Below the pieces are notes generated by a model that had not been told where the DNA came from, did no database searches, and saw nothing but the letters and a program-made list of their open reading frames with translations. A DNA stretch of 37,165 nt from Paludibacter propionicigenes (lineage in GTDB: Bacteria; Bacteroidota; Bacteroidia; Bacteroidales; JAFGXI01): assembly GCA_020721655.1 (NCBI GenBank), contig DYMG01000004.1, positions 20,276-57,440 on the forward strand. The letters are read 5' to 3'. Below, piece after piece: positions 24,767-33,405 of this stretch (position 1 is the stretch's first letter; each line of letters starts with the position of its first letter). A program made the translations under genes and the position numbers.

Positions 24767-26023
24767 ATGGAAAGAAAAAAAATAGTTGTTATTGGTGGTG
24801 GCTTTGCAGGAATGCAATTTGTGAAAAATATTGACCCTAATTTTTTCGATGTTTTATTAATTGATAAGGTTAATTATCATCAGTTTCAGCCTTTATTATA
24901 TCAAGTTGCAACTTCACAATTAGATATGTCGAGTATTTCGTTTCCTTTTCGTAAGAGTTTTCAAACTAAAAATAATTTAAATATCAGATTAGCAGAAGTT
25001 TTATCTATTAATTCTGATAAAAATATAGTTAATACAAACAATGGAGAATATTTTTATGATTATTTGATTGTAGCAACAGGCTGTACTACTTCTTTTTATG
25101 GCAATGAAAGTATAAAGAAAAATTCGTTTACATTAAAATCTGCACAAGAGGCTGTTGATATTAGAAATAATGTTTTATGTAATTTAGAGAAATCATTAAA
25201 TTGTTCTAAGTCGGAAATTAAACCTTTATTAACAATTGTAATTGCAGGTGGCGGACCAACTGGAGTTGAATTAGCTGGTTCTTTTTCTGAAATTAAAAAT
25301 TTTATAATTAAGAAAGATTTTCCTGAAATTGATGTAAAAAATGTTTCAATTATTTTGCTCGAAGGAAGTGATAGTATTCTGAGAGCTATGAGTATAAAAG
25401 CTCAAAAATACTCCAAAATTTATCTTGAAAAAATGGGTGTTGAAGTTCGTGTTAATACTTTAGTAAGCAATTTTAATGGTGAATTTATAACTCTTTCTAA
25501 TGGAGAAAAAATACAATCGAAAAATTTTATTTGGGTAGCCGGAATTATTGCAAATAAAATTGATGGACTTGAAAATGCAGAATATGTTAGCGGAAATAGA
25601 TTAAAGGTTGATATATTTAATAAAGTGATAAATTATGATAATGTTTATGCTTTAGGTGATGTTGCTAATATGAAAACATCTAAATATCCAAATGGACATC
25701 CTCAAATTGCTAATGTTGCTATTAATCAAGCTAAAAATTTGGCAAAGAATTTAAAATCAATGGTTTTGAATAGGAAATTAAAAGAATATGAATACAAAGA
25801 TTTAGGTTCAATGGCTACTGTTGGTAGAAACAAAGCATTGGTCGATGTCGGTTTTTTTAATTTTAAAGGTTTTTTTGCGTGGGTAATTTGGATGTTTTTA
25901 CATTTAATGTTAATTCTTAGCGTTAAGAATAAATTGATTATTTTTATTAATTGGGCTTCTAATTACTATTATAGAGATACATCTTTACGATTAATTTTTG
26001 GCAAAATGAGATATGATAAATAA
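24767..26023 (+). CDS. ndh: Type II NADH:quinone oxidoreductase (NDH-2)
   Basis: A 418-residue FAD protein that passes electrons from NADH to quinone without pumping protons. The FAD-binding loop is 'VVIGGGFAGMQF', the NAD-binding loop 'IAGGGPTGVELAG', and the second FAD contact 'VYALGDVANM'. 'QFQPLLYQVATSQLD' near the start is a hallmark of NDH-2. A hydrophobic stretch near the C-terminus ('FFAWVIWMFLHLMLILSV') followed by an amphipathic end should hold it on the inner face of the membrane. It stands alone on the plus strand, divergent from lysS. Length and motifs are normal. Confidence 0.92.
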   Translation: MERKKIVVIGGGFAGMQFVKNIDPNFFDVLLIDKVNYHQFQPLLYQVATSQLDMSSISFPFRKSFQTKNNLNIRLAEVLSINSDKNIVNTNNGEYFYDYLIVATGCTTSFYGNESIKKNSFTLKSAQEAVDIRNNVLCNLEKSLNCSKSEIKPLLTIVIAGGGPTGVELAGSFSEIKNFIIKKDFPEIDVKNVSIILLEGSDSILRAMSIKAQKYSKIYLEKMGVEVRVNTLVSNFNGEFITLSNGEKIQSKNFIWVAGIIANKIDGLENAEYVSGNRLKVDIFNKVINYDNVYALGDVANMKTSKYPNGHPQIANVAINQAKNLAKNLKSMVLNRKLKEYEYKDLGSMATVGRNKALVDVGFFNFKGFFAWVIWMFLHLMLILSVKNKLIIFINWASNYYYRDTSLRLIFGKMRYDK

Positions 26024-26043
26024 TGCAATTGGTATTATTTAAT

Positions 26044-26198
26044 GAGGTCAGTCTAAAAAGTTATAAAGTTAAAAGTTTATAAAGTTAAATTATTGATAAT
26101 AAAAGTTTTAATTCAAATTTACAATAACACATAAAGTCCTGATAATTAAACGTATAGCCTATTTAATGAAAATTAAACTGACTTTTTATACCTGACTC
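26044..26198. mobile_element. MITE candidate, 155 bp, with imperfect terminal inverted repeats
   Basis: Left end GAGGTCAGTCTAAAAAGT and inverted right end GAGTCAGGTATAAAAAGT match except for small gaps. Both ends are flanked by the same six bases, TTTAAT (26038-26043 and 26199-26204), consistent with a target-site duplication. No ORF lies inside. Near the left end it contains the GTTAAAAGTTTATAAA tandem unit related to the one at 9878. Confidence 0.6.
26059..26089. repeat. Tandem GTTaaaAGTTTATAAA-type repeat inside the MITE candidate
   Basis: One full 16-base unit (26068-26083) with partial units on both sides (GTTATAAA before, GTTAAA after). It differs from the 9878-9909 unit by one base (A for G). 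Confidence 0.65.
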
Positions 26199-26210
26199 TT
26201 TAATTAATAA

Positions 26211-26242
26211 AAAAAGCCGAATTTTTTTAAATTCGGCTTTTT
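26211..26242. terminator. Rho-independent terminator after the T9SS protein gene
   Basis: AAAAAGCCGAATTT pairs with AAATTCGGCTTTTT, with A/T runs on both sides. It serves the minus-strand T9SS gene and can also stop plus-strand transcripts from ndh. Confidence 0.88.
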
Positions 26243-26259
26243 AAGTATTTGTTTTATAA

Positions 26260-27153
26260 TTAGTTTATTATTAACTTTTTAGTTTGAGATTTTCCGTTAT
26301 TTATTACTTCAATAAAATAAATTCCAGAATTTAATTCGCTTAGGTTTATATCTTTATCTAAACTTGAAATATTGTTAAATGTTTTTGTTAAAACAATTTT
26401 TCCAATTGCATTGTGAATGTTTACAGTAACATTTTTAGTATTACCCATTTTTATGTTTATAATATCATTAGCAGGATTTGGATTAACACTAAAATCGAAA
26501 TTATTATTAACATTTTCGATGCTTGTAACAACGCCTTCTAACCAAATATTATCAACTTCAAATTTAGAGCCTACTTGTGCAGTATTAACATCAGCAGAAG
26601 ATGATAAAATTATGTTTAAAGTGTCGGGGTCTAAGTTTGAGAGATATACTAAATCTGCTGTAAATTCGGTCCAAACATTTACAGTAGCATCAAATTTAAT
26701 TGCGCCAATAGCAATTGTGTCGGTAGAATTTTTTGTTAGATAAGCAATCGCAATAGCCGAGTCGCCACTAGCAGGTGTGTATTTGTAATAACCTTTTAGT
26801 TGTGCAGAACGAGTAGTGTAAGGTAATCCACCTGTGATTGTCATATTATTGTAATCAATAGTTCCGTAAGTAACAATACCAGGAATTGTGTTTCCCTGTA
26901 AGTCTTTGCCTTCCATAACAACATAAGAACTTCCTTCTTGAGGGGCAGCAGTACCTTTTGTTACAGTTTCAACTTCAAGGACATTAGCCATAACTACTAT
27001 GTTTGTTCCATCAAAATACTCTGGTAATTCGCCAATATTAGCAGCATTCCAAGTTTCAAAACTTTCGTGTCCTGTAATAATAGGCTCATTTTGAGCATTT
27101 AAGGCTAATGAGCCCAATAAGAACAATGTAAATAGAGTAAAATTTTTTCTCAT
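26260..27153 (-). CDS. Secreted protein with T9SS type A sorting domain (PCMD-like beta-sandwich)
   Basis: A 297-residue protein. Its signal peptide (about 1-20, ending 'ALNAQN') precedes a ~190-residue domain that begins 'GHESFETWN' and contains 'SAQLKGYYKYTPASGDSA' and 'EVDNIWLEG', resembling the putative carbohydrate-metabolism (PCMD)/jelly-roll domains of Bacteroidota surface proteins. A type A sorting domain follows from 'FSVNPNPANDIINI' to 'TKKLIIN'. It is predicted to be exported and surface-attached; a glycan-binding role is inference. A -7 box TATATTTG lies at plus 27192-27199 and a terminator lies just downstream. Confidence 0.8.
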   Translation of the reverse strand: MRKNFTLFTLFLLGSLALNAQNEPIITGHESFETWNAANIGELPEYFDGTNIVVMANVLEVETVTKGTAAPQEGSSYVVMEGKDLQGNTIPGIVTYGTIDYNNMTITGGLPYTTRSAQLKGYYKYTPASGDSAIAIAYLTKNSTDTIAIGAIKFDATVNVWTEFTADLVYLSNLDPDTLNIILSSSADVNTAQVGSKFEVDNIWLEGVVTSIENVNNNFDFSVNPNPANDIINIKMGNTKNVTVNIHNAIGKIVLTKTFNNISSLDKDINLSELNSGIYFIEVINNGKSQTKKLIIN

Positions 27154-27191
27154 GATCTTTTTTTTAAGTTAATAAATTTTTAAAAGTTACA

Positions 27192-27199
27192 CAAATATA
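27192..27199 (-). promoter_or_regulatory. -7 promoter box of the T9SS PCMD-like gene (TATATTTG)
   Basis: Minus-strand TATATTTG fits TAnnTTTG, 38 bases before the ATG. The nearest upstream TTG is 25 bases away, farther than usual. Confidence 0.4.
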
Positions 27200-27246
27200 G
27201 ACAATAATTTATATAATTTAGTTGCAAAAATATATAAATTTATAAA

Positions 27247-28017
27247 ATGTTTAAAATGAACACCATAACATATAAAGTAAATGAAAAAGGAATATGTTTA
27301 TTAAGTCTTAATAGACCGAATGTTCATAATTCGTTCAATATTGAGCTTTTAACAGATTTATCGCAAGCAATAAGTTATTTAAAAAATGATAAAAATGTAA
27401 GATTATTAATTTTAACAGGAGAAGGCGAAAAATCGTTTTCGTCTGGGGTAGATTTAAAAGTTCTTCAAAATTTCAGCTCTATTGAAGAAGCAAGAGATTT
27501 TGCAATTCTGTTAGAAAGCACTTCGGAAAAATTATTTAATTTCCCTAAACCAGTAATTTCTGCAATTAATGGTTTTGCCTTAGGTGGAGGTATGGGGTAT
27601 GCAGCCGCAACCGATTACCGAATAATAGCCGATACAGCTAAGGTTGGTTTTCCTGCAATTAAACTTGGAGCTATTTTACCTGTTACCTGTACGTTATATT
27701 TAAAAGAACTTATTGGAACAGCAAACACAAGAGATATTTTGCTTACAGGCAGAATGTTAAGTGCTTTTGAAGCTAAAGAAATTGGTTTGGTAAATAAAAT
27801 TGTGAGTAAAGAAATTTTAATTTCTGAAGCTTATAAAATAGCCGAACAAATTATAGAAGGAAGCGACGAAGCAATGTTTTACACAAAAAAAACAATAAAT
27901 TCGCTGTTAGCAACATCTATTGAAAGTCAAAAACTTTATGCTGCCGATAACTTTGCATACCTTTCGCAAACCAAAGAATGGAAAGAACGTATTAATAATT
28001 TTGGGAAAAATAAATAA
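27247..28017 (+). CDS. Enoyl-CoA hydratase/isomerase (crotonase) family protein
   Basis: A 256-residue crotonase-fold protein. The CoA-binding and oxyanion-hole segments are present ('SGVDLKVL' and 'INGFALGGGMGYAAATDYRI'). The two glutamates that hydratases use for water addition appear to be missing: the position after GGG-x reads Gly where the hydratase has Glu (GGGCE), and 'FPAIKLGAI' replaces 'QPEILLGTI'. It may therefore be another crotonase-type enzyme (isomerase, thioesterase, decarboxylase) rather than a hydratase. Two in-frame ATGs (27247, 27256) are possible starts. The metal transporter gene starts 2 bases after its stop. Confidence 0.85.
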   Translation: MFKMNTITYKVNEKGICLLSLNRPNVHNSFNIELLTDLSQAISYLKNDKNVRLLILTGEGEKSFSSGVDLKVLQNFSSIEEARDFAILLESTSEKLFNFPKPVISAINGFALGGGMGYAAATDYRIIADTAKVGFPAIKLGAILPVTCTLYLKELIGTANTRDILLTGRMLSAFEAKEIGLVNKIVSKEILISEAYKIAEQIIEGSDEAMFYTKKTINSLLATSIESQKLYAADNFAYLSQTKEWKERINNFGKNK

Positions 28018-28019
28018 AA

Positions 28020-29141
28020 ATGATTGAAGTTTTAAAACACACATTAAGCATAACCATTTTTGTTGTAGTAATGATGGTTGTTATTGAATTTTTTAATGTA
28101 AAAACAAGAGGTAGTTGGAGTAAAGTGCTTGAAAAAAACACATTCTTACAAGTACTTTTAGGAACATTTCTTGGTTTAATACCAGGCTGTTTAGGCTCTT
28201 TTACTATAGTTTCTATGTACACTCACGGAATTTTAAGCTTTGGAGCATTAGTTGCTACAATGCTTGCTACTTTTGGCGACGAAGCTTTTATAATGTTTGC
28301 TCTAATTCCAGAAGCAACAATAAAAATTACTATTGTGCTACTATTAATATCAATAATAGTAGGAGTACTAACAAATTTTTTTTTCAAAAAACAAAAATCG
28401 AATAATAAAAAGCATTTTGAAATACATAACGAAGACCAATGCAAATGTTTTAGCAAACAAGGTATTATCAATAATTTTAAAAAAATAAGTTTTATTAGAG
28501 CATTATTATTGTTTTCTACAATAGTTTTTCTGTTTTTAATAATAACAGGAGGTTCAGAACACCAACACAATCCACTAAATTTAGCACAATACAAAACCGA
28601 AATAAAAACAGAAAATACCCAAAATATAACAAACGTAGAAGAAAAAACTACATCTAATGAAAATACGGAACATAAACATTTAGATTGGGTTAAAATAACT
28701 TTTGCAATAGTACTTATTATAGCATTACTAATAATAACAATAGTTCCAGAACACTTCTTAGAAGAACATTTATGGAATCACGTCATTAAAAAACATTTCT
28801 TAAAAGTTTTATTATGGACTTTTGGAGTTTTACTACTTGTATTTGTGCTTCAGAAATATATTGATATAGAGCAGTTTATATCAAATAATTTATTCTTAAT
28901 TTTAATAGTTGCTGTTTTGGTTGGAATTATACCCGAATCTGGTCCACATTTAATTTTTGTTTCGCTGTTTATTTCTGGAGCAATTCCACTAAGTATTCTT
29001 TTGGCAAACTCAGTAGTACAAGACGGACACGGTGCTTTGCCTTTATTTGCCGAAGATAAAAAAAGCTTTGTTGTTATGAAAATAATTAACTTAGTAGTTG
29101 GGTTTGCTGTTGGCTCGGTTGGACTTTTAATAGGATTTTAA
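28020..29141 (+). CDS. Putative manganese/heavy-metal exporter (ArsP_2 / DUF2899 type, 10 TM)
   Basis: A 373-residue membrane protein with two similar halves of about four or five hydrophobic helices each. Both halves repeat the same idea: 'LLGTFLGLIPGCLGSFTIVSMYTHGILSFGALVA' with 'TFGDEAF', and 'VAVLVGIIPESGPHLIFVSLFISGAIP' with 'VVQDGHGALP'. The loop between halves is rich in Cys and His (QCKCF, EHQHN, EHKH), which suits metal handling. I recognise the family annotated as putative manganese transporter; the ion here is not determined. It starts 2 bases after the crotonase stop, so the two are co-transcribed. Confidence 0.78.
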   Translation: MIEVLKHTLSITIFVVVMMVVIEFFNVKTRGSWSKVLEKNTFLQVLLGTFLGLIPGCLGSFTIVSMYTHGILSFGALVATMLATFGDEAFIMFALIPEATIKITIVLLLISIIVGVLTNFFFKKQKSNNKKHFEIHNEDQCKCFSKQGIINNFKKISFIRALLLFSTIVFLFLIITGGSEHQHNPLNLAQYKTEIKTENTQNITNVEEKTTSNENTEHKHLDWVKITFAIVLIIALLIITIVPEHFLEEHLWNHVIKKHFLKVLLWTFGVLLLVFVLQKYIDIEQFISNNLFLILIVAVLVGIIPESGPHLIFVSLFISGAIPLSILLANSVVQDGHGALPLFAEDKKSFVVMKIINLVVGFAVGSVGLLIGF

Positions 29142-29202
29142 CAAAAATAATTTTAAAAATCCAAAAAGTTAAGCTATTTTTAAAAACAGAAAATAATTAA
29201 AT

Positions 29203-30771
29203 ATGAAAAGATTTTTTATAAGCCTATTTTTTATAACAATATTTATAAATTTAAGTGCACAAGTTTCGTTTAAAGATGCACTAATAATGTTCGAACAAGA
29301 ACAATATTCTTTGGCATTAAAACAATTTTTAAGACTATACAAAAGCACCCCAGAAGATGTAGATTTAAATTACTATATTGCACTAACATACATAAAAGGC
29401 GATGAAAAAAAATCGGAAGCGCTTCAGTACTTAGAAAAAATTAAAAAAAACAAAACAGCAAAACATCCTAAAGACATTGATTATCAGTTAGCAATTGCCA
29501 ATTTTCATTCTCACAAATTTGACCAAGCAAAAACAATATTCTTAAAATACAAAGAAGATAATAGAGAAACCATTAAAATCGATGAAATAAAAAACATAAA
29601 CAGATACATAGAAAATTGCGACAATGCAATTGAACTAATCAAAAATCCGGTAAACGTAATTTTTGTTAATTTAGGAGATAACATTAACAGCAAATACTCG
29701 GAATACAACCCGTATGTTACCGAAGACGGGCAACAATTAGTTTACACATCAAACAAAAAATATATTTCAGAATTTCAAGAATTAATACACAATTCATATT
29801 GGAGTATTCCAAACTATGAAATTGAAAACACTGAATGGACAAAAATGAAAACATTTGGAAAAAATGTTAATACCGACTCTTACGAAGATGTTGTTGGAAT
29901 TTCTCAAGATGCTAATAAAGTTTTCATAAATCTTAAAGGTCCGGATTCTGAAAACGACATTTTTATAACAAATAAAGATGGACGAAAATTTACTGAACTG
30001 CAAGATTTAACAACTACAATAAACTCACCATATATTGAAGACGGGGCTTGCTTCTCTTTTAGCGAAGACACCATTTATTTCGCCAGCGATAGACCCGGCG
30101 GCTTTGGTGGGTTTGATTTGTACATATCAGTTCATTTACCAGATGGAAGTTGGGGAATACCTCAAAATTTAGGCAAAAATATTAATTCCACTTTCGACGA
30201 AAACTATCCACACATTTCTTACGATGGCTCTACACTATATTTTGCTTCAACCGGATTTAATTCAATGGGCGGTTACGATGTTTTCTCATCAAATAAAATA
30301 GCAAACGATTGGGCTACTCCTAAAAATCTCGGTTATCCTATAAACGATACTTATGACAATCAGGTAATTTCGGTTTTACAAAACAAAAGATACGCATATA
30401 TGTCTAAAGTTTTAGACGAAGGCTTAGGTTGCTCAGATATTTACAAAGTTATTTTTAAAGATGTGCCTGCACCAAGTTTAGTTTTTACAGGAACAATTTT
30501 AGTAGGAAAATCATATAAAGCAGAACCCTTAGAAAAATACAACGAAGACATTGAAATTACGGTCAAAAACAATGCAACAGGCGAAATTTTAGATGGCTTT
30601 ACTTACAATAAAACTACAAAGAAATATGTAGTGGCTCTAAAACCAGGTAAATATACTATTAACATAAAAGGAGATAAATATTTACCTCTAACTAAAGAAA
30701 TTAAAGTTTTTGATGTTCAGCCTACCGAAATAGTTACTACGGTTGATTTATTTCTTCAGCTGAAACCTTAA
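29203..30771 (+). CDS. TPR / PD40 beta-propeller protein, PorE-like without the OmpA domain
   Basis: A 522-residue exported protein. Its signal peptide (about 1-19, ending 'NLSAQ') precedes TPR-like helices (about 22-150), then a PD40/WD40-like propeller with several 'DG..LVYTS', 'DTIYFASDRPGGFGGFDLY' and 'DGSTLYFASTGFNSMGGYDVF' blades. A short carboxypeptidase-regulatory-like beta domain ends it ('GKYTINIKGDKYLPLTKEI'). This order copies the T9SS-associated protein PorE, but the C-terminal OmpA peptidoglycan-binding domain is absent. The gene ends cleanly at a stop, 1 base from the converging HsdR_N gene, with no OmpA remnant visible. Confidence 0.82.
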   Translation: MKRFFISLFFITIFINLSAQVSFKDALIMFEQEQYSLALKQFLRLYKSTPEDVDLNYYIALTYIKGDEKKSEALQYLEKIKKNKTAKHPKDIDYQLAIANFHSHKFDQAKTIFLKYKEDNRETIKIDEIKNINRYIENCDNAIELIKNPVNVIFVNLGDNINSKYSEYNPYVTEDGQQLVYTSNKKYISEFQELIHNSYWSIPNYEIENTEWTKMKTFGKNVNTDSYEDVVGISQDANKVFINLKGPDSENDIFITNKDGRKFTELQDLTTTINSPYIEDGACFSFSEDTIYFASDRPGGFGGFDLYISVHLPDGSWGIPQNLGKNINSTFDENYPHISYDGSTLYFASTGFNSMGGYDVFSSNKIANDWATPKNLGYPINDTYDNQVISVLQNKRYAYMSKVLDEGLGCSDIYKVIFKDVPAPSLVFTGTILVGKSYKAEPLEKYNEDIEITVKNNATGEILDGFTYNKTTKKYVVALKPGKYTINIKGDKYLPLTKEIKVFDVQPTEIVTTVDLFLQLKP

Positions 30772-30772
30772 T

Positions 30773-31222
30773 TTATTCGTTTACATAATTTGGAATTTCC
30801 GAAATAAACTTAAAATTATTACTAATCTCATCTTTTTTAATATAAAAATGGGTAATTCCATTTGTTAAAATTATAAACTGTGGTTGTAAGCCATAATAAT
30901 ACTCAACAGCCTGATTAAAAGTTTTTTCCGTAATTTTTACTTTTGGCGATTTGCACTCAACTACAATTTTAGGAGTAAAATATTTATTGAAAATTAAAAT
31001 ATCGCAACGCAAAATATTCTTATTAATCTCAATTTTATGCTCAACAGAAAATAATGCTTTCGGATATTTTTTATCCTCAATCAGAAATTTAATGAAATTT
31101 TGCCTTACTTGCTCTTCTGGGGTATATTTCACATACTTTTTTCTTATCTCATCAAGAATGTAAATACCATTACTTTCTTCTTTAAACGTGAAATTATATT
31201 TTGGAAAATTTAAATTTATCAA
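30773..31222 (-). CDS. HsdR_N-like (type I restriction enzyme R N-terminal) nuclease-fold protein
   Basis: A 149-residue protein with the pattern 'YTPEEQVRQNFIKFLIED', 'RCDILIF', 'VVECKSP' and 'FNQAVEYYYGLQPQFIILTNG', i.e. a complete PD-(D/E)xK core (Asp...Glu-x-Lys) as in HSDR_N_2. No helicase, HsdM or HsdS is nearby, so it is a stand-alone protein of a type seen often in Bacteroidota; the function is unknown. No in-frame ATG exists; TTG at 31222 is the track start. An ATG sits just upstream, out of frame by one base across an A7 run, and one more A would give MKKKLINLNF. Confidence 0.8.
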   Translation of the reverse strand: MINLNFPKYNFTFKEESNGIYILDEIRKKYVKYTPEEQVRQNFIKFLIEDKKYPKALFSVEHKIEINKNILRCDILIFNKYFTPKIVVECKSPKVKITEKTFNQAVEYYYGLQPQFIILTNGITHFYIKKDEISNNFKFISEIPNYVNE

Positions 31223-31317
31223 CTTTTTTTCATAAAAATAATCATTAAATTTAATTTACCCACAACAAAAAGTGGCGAAAATGCTAAAAAATTGTAAATT
31301 GCAAAAAATTTAAAAAA

Positions 31318-32088
31318 ATGGAAACAAAAAACGACATTGTTAGAGATTGGTTACCACGTTACACTGGCAGAGAATTAGCAGATTTTGGGCAATACATATT
31401 ACTAACAAACTTTAATCATTACATAAAATTATTTTCACAAAAATATAGCGTAGAAATTGTGGGTGAAGATAAACCAATGCCAAATGCAAGTTTCAACGGA
31501 ATTACAATCATAAATTTTGGAATGGGAAGTGCCAATGCCGCAACAATTATGGATTTACTCTCATCAATAGAAGTAAAAGCAGTGCTTTTTTTAGGAAAAT
31601 GTGGCGGTTTAAAAAAGAAAAGTAAACTTGGCGATTTTATCCTACCAATAGCTGCAATTAGAGGCGAAGGAACATCAAACGATTATTTTCCACCAGAAGT
31701 GCCTGCACTACCAGCTTTTAATTTGCAACGTGCCGTTTCTACAGCAATAAGAGATAAATATAAAGACTATTGGACTGGAACCGTTTTTACAACCAATCGC
31801 AGAGTTTGGGAACACGACGAAAAATTTAAAGATTATCTTCGCCAAATTCGGTCAATTGCAATAGACATGGAAACTGCTACAATTTTTTCAGTAGCATTCT
31901 ACAACGAAATTCCAGCAGGTGCATTGCTTTTAGTTTCAGACCAACCAATGATTTCCGAAGGAGTGAAAACCGCAGAAAGCGATAAAAAAATTAGCGATTC
32001 TTTTTTAGACGAACATCTCGAAATTGGTATTGTGGCATTAGAAACAATTAAAGATAATAGAAAATCGGTTAAACATTTAAGATTTTAA
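31318..32088 (+). CDS. amn: AMP nucleosidase
   Basis: A 256-residue enzyme of the PNP/UDP phosphorylase fold that splits AMP into adenine and ribose 5-phosphate. Recognised from the start 'DWLPRYTGRELADFGQYILLTNF', the glycine-rich 'INFGMGSANAATIMDLL', 'FLGKCGGLKKKSKLGDFILP' and the ribose-binding 'SIAIDMETATIFSVAF'. It is the short single-domain form found in Bacteroidota, about half the length of E. coli Amn, which has an extra N-terminal domain. It is followed after 27 bases by a nucleoside-recognition membrane protein, which fits a purine-related unit. Confidence 0.9.
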   Translation: METKNDIVRDWLPRYTGRELADFGQYILLTNFNHYIKLFSQKYSVEIVGEDKPMPNASFNGITIINFGMGSANAATIMDLLSSIEVKAVLFLGKCGGLKKKSKLGDFILPIAAIRGEGTSNDYFPPEVPALPAFNLQRAVSTAIRDKYKDYWTGTVFTTNRRVWEHDEKFKDYLRQIRSIAIDMETATIFSVAFYNEIPAGALLLVSDQPMISEGVKTAESDKKISDSFLDEHLEIGIVALETIKDNRKSVKHLRF

Positions 32089-32115
32089 AATTTTGTGGAA
32101 ACTTAAATCAAATTT

Positions 32116-33348
32116 ATGGTATTAAATTATATTTGGATTTTCTTTTTTATTATAGCATTCGTTGTTGGAATTGTGCGTTTAGTCTTTTTTGGCGATGTTG
32201 ATGTGTTCCCAAATATGATGAATAGCACTTTCGATATGGCAAAAACCGGTTTCGAATTATCGCTTGGTTTAACTGGTGTTATGACTCTTTGGCTTGGATT
32301 TATGAAAATTGGTGAAGACAGTGGTTTTATAAATATTATTTCACGTATTATAAGCCCCCTTTTTAAACGTCTATTTCCCGAAATACCAAAAAACCACCCA
32401 GTTTCCGGAAGCATTATAATGAACCTTTCGGCAAATATGCTAGGGCTCGATAATGCTGCAACACCACTCGGTTTAAAAGCAATGTCGCAACTTCAAGAAT
32501 TAAACAACGACAAAAACACAGCATCAAATTCAATGATTATGTTTTTGGTTTTAAATACATCAGGGTTAACTATTATTCCAATATCAATAATGGTTTATAG
32601 AGCACAACTTGGTGCCGTAGACCCTTCCGATATTTTTTTACCAATATTATTGTCAACTTTTTTTTCAACACTAATAGGAATTATAACCGTTTCAATATAC
32701 CAAAAAATAAATTTATTTAATAAAGTAATTTTAGCTTTTTTAGGCGGATTTACACTACTTATTTCTGGTATAATATATTATTTTGCAAGTCTTACACAAC
32801 CAGAAATAAACTCAATATCAACACTTTCTAGTAATCTAATTCTTTTTTTAATTATTGCAAGTTTCATTTTTTTAGCATTCTACAAAAAAATTAATGCCTA
32901 CAATAGCTTTATTGATGGTGCAAAAGAAGGGTTTTCAATATCAATAAAAATAATACCGTATTTAATAGCCATATTAGTTGCCATTGGCGTTTTTAGAACT
33001 TCAGGAGCAATGGATTATGTTATTGAAATGTTTAAAACTAGCTTTAGTTATTTCGGTTTCGATACTCGTTTTGTTGATGCACTACCAACTGCTCTTATGA
33101 AGCCTTTAAGTGGAGCAGGAGCTAGGGGAATGATGGTTGATACTATGACCCAATTTGGTGCCGATAGTTTTGCCGGACGATTAGCCTGTACTTTTCAAGG
33201 AGCTTCAGATACAACATTCTATATTTTAGCCGTTTATTTTGGTTCTGTGAGCATTAAAAACACACGATACGCTGTAACAGCAGGTCTTATTTCCGATTTA
33301 GCGGGTGTTATTGCTGCTATTTTTATTGCGTATATGTTTTTTGGATAA
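32116..33348 (+). CDS. Nucleoside-recognition (Gate) domain membrane protein, SpmA-SpmB fusion type
   Basis: A 410-residue membrane protein with about ten hydrophobic helices and two Gate domains. The first half resembles spore maturation protein A ('GLTGVMTLWLGFMKIGEDSG', 'MNLSANMLGLDNAATPLGLKAM'); the second half resembles SpmB ('SIKIIPYLIAILVAIGVFRTSGAM', 'PLSGAGARGMMVDTM', 'CTFQGASDTTFYILAVYFGS'). Substrate and direction are unknown; the neighbouring AMP nucleosidase hints at nucleoside or base transport. In non-spore-forming Bacteroidota the fusion is common and unrelated to sporulation. Confidence 0.87.
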   Translation: MVLNYIWIFFFIIAFVVGIVRLVFFGDVDVFPNMMNSTFDMAKTGFELSLGLTGVMTLWLGFMKIGEDSGFINIISRIISPLFKRLFPEIPKNHPVSGSIIMNLSANMLGLDNAATPLGLKAMSQLQELNNDKNTASNSMIMFLVLNTSGLTIIPISIMVYRAQLGAVDPSDIFLPILLSTFFSTLIGIITVSIYQKINLFNKVILAFLGGFTLLISGIIYYFASLTQPEINSISTLSSNLILFLIIASFIFLAFYKKINAYNSFIDGAKEGFSISIKIIPYLIAILVAIGVFRTSGAMDYVIEMFKTSFSYFGFDTRFVDALPTALMKPLSGAGARGMMVDTMTQFGADSFAGRLACTFQGASDTTFYILAVYFGSVSIKNTRYAVTAGLISDLAGVIAAIFIAYMFFG

Positions 33349-33364
33349 AAAAACAGCTCAAAAT

Positions 33365-33395
33365 TTTGATTATATAATTCAATTGTATAACTTTG
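33365..33395 (+). promoter_or_regulatory. Promoter of tRNA-Ser(GCU)
   Basis: TTTG (33365-33368), 19 bases, TAACTTTG (33388-33395); it ends 10 bases before the tRNA, exactly as at tRNA-Ser(UGA). Confidence 0.8.
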
Positions 33396-33405
33396 CAAAA
33401 AGTTT

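Noticed and set aside
30773-31222. Restriction-modification system
   Set aside because: Only an HsdR_N-like nuclease fold is present; no methylase, specificity subunit or helicase is encoded nearby.
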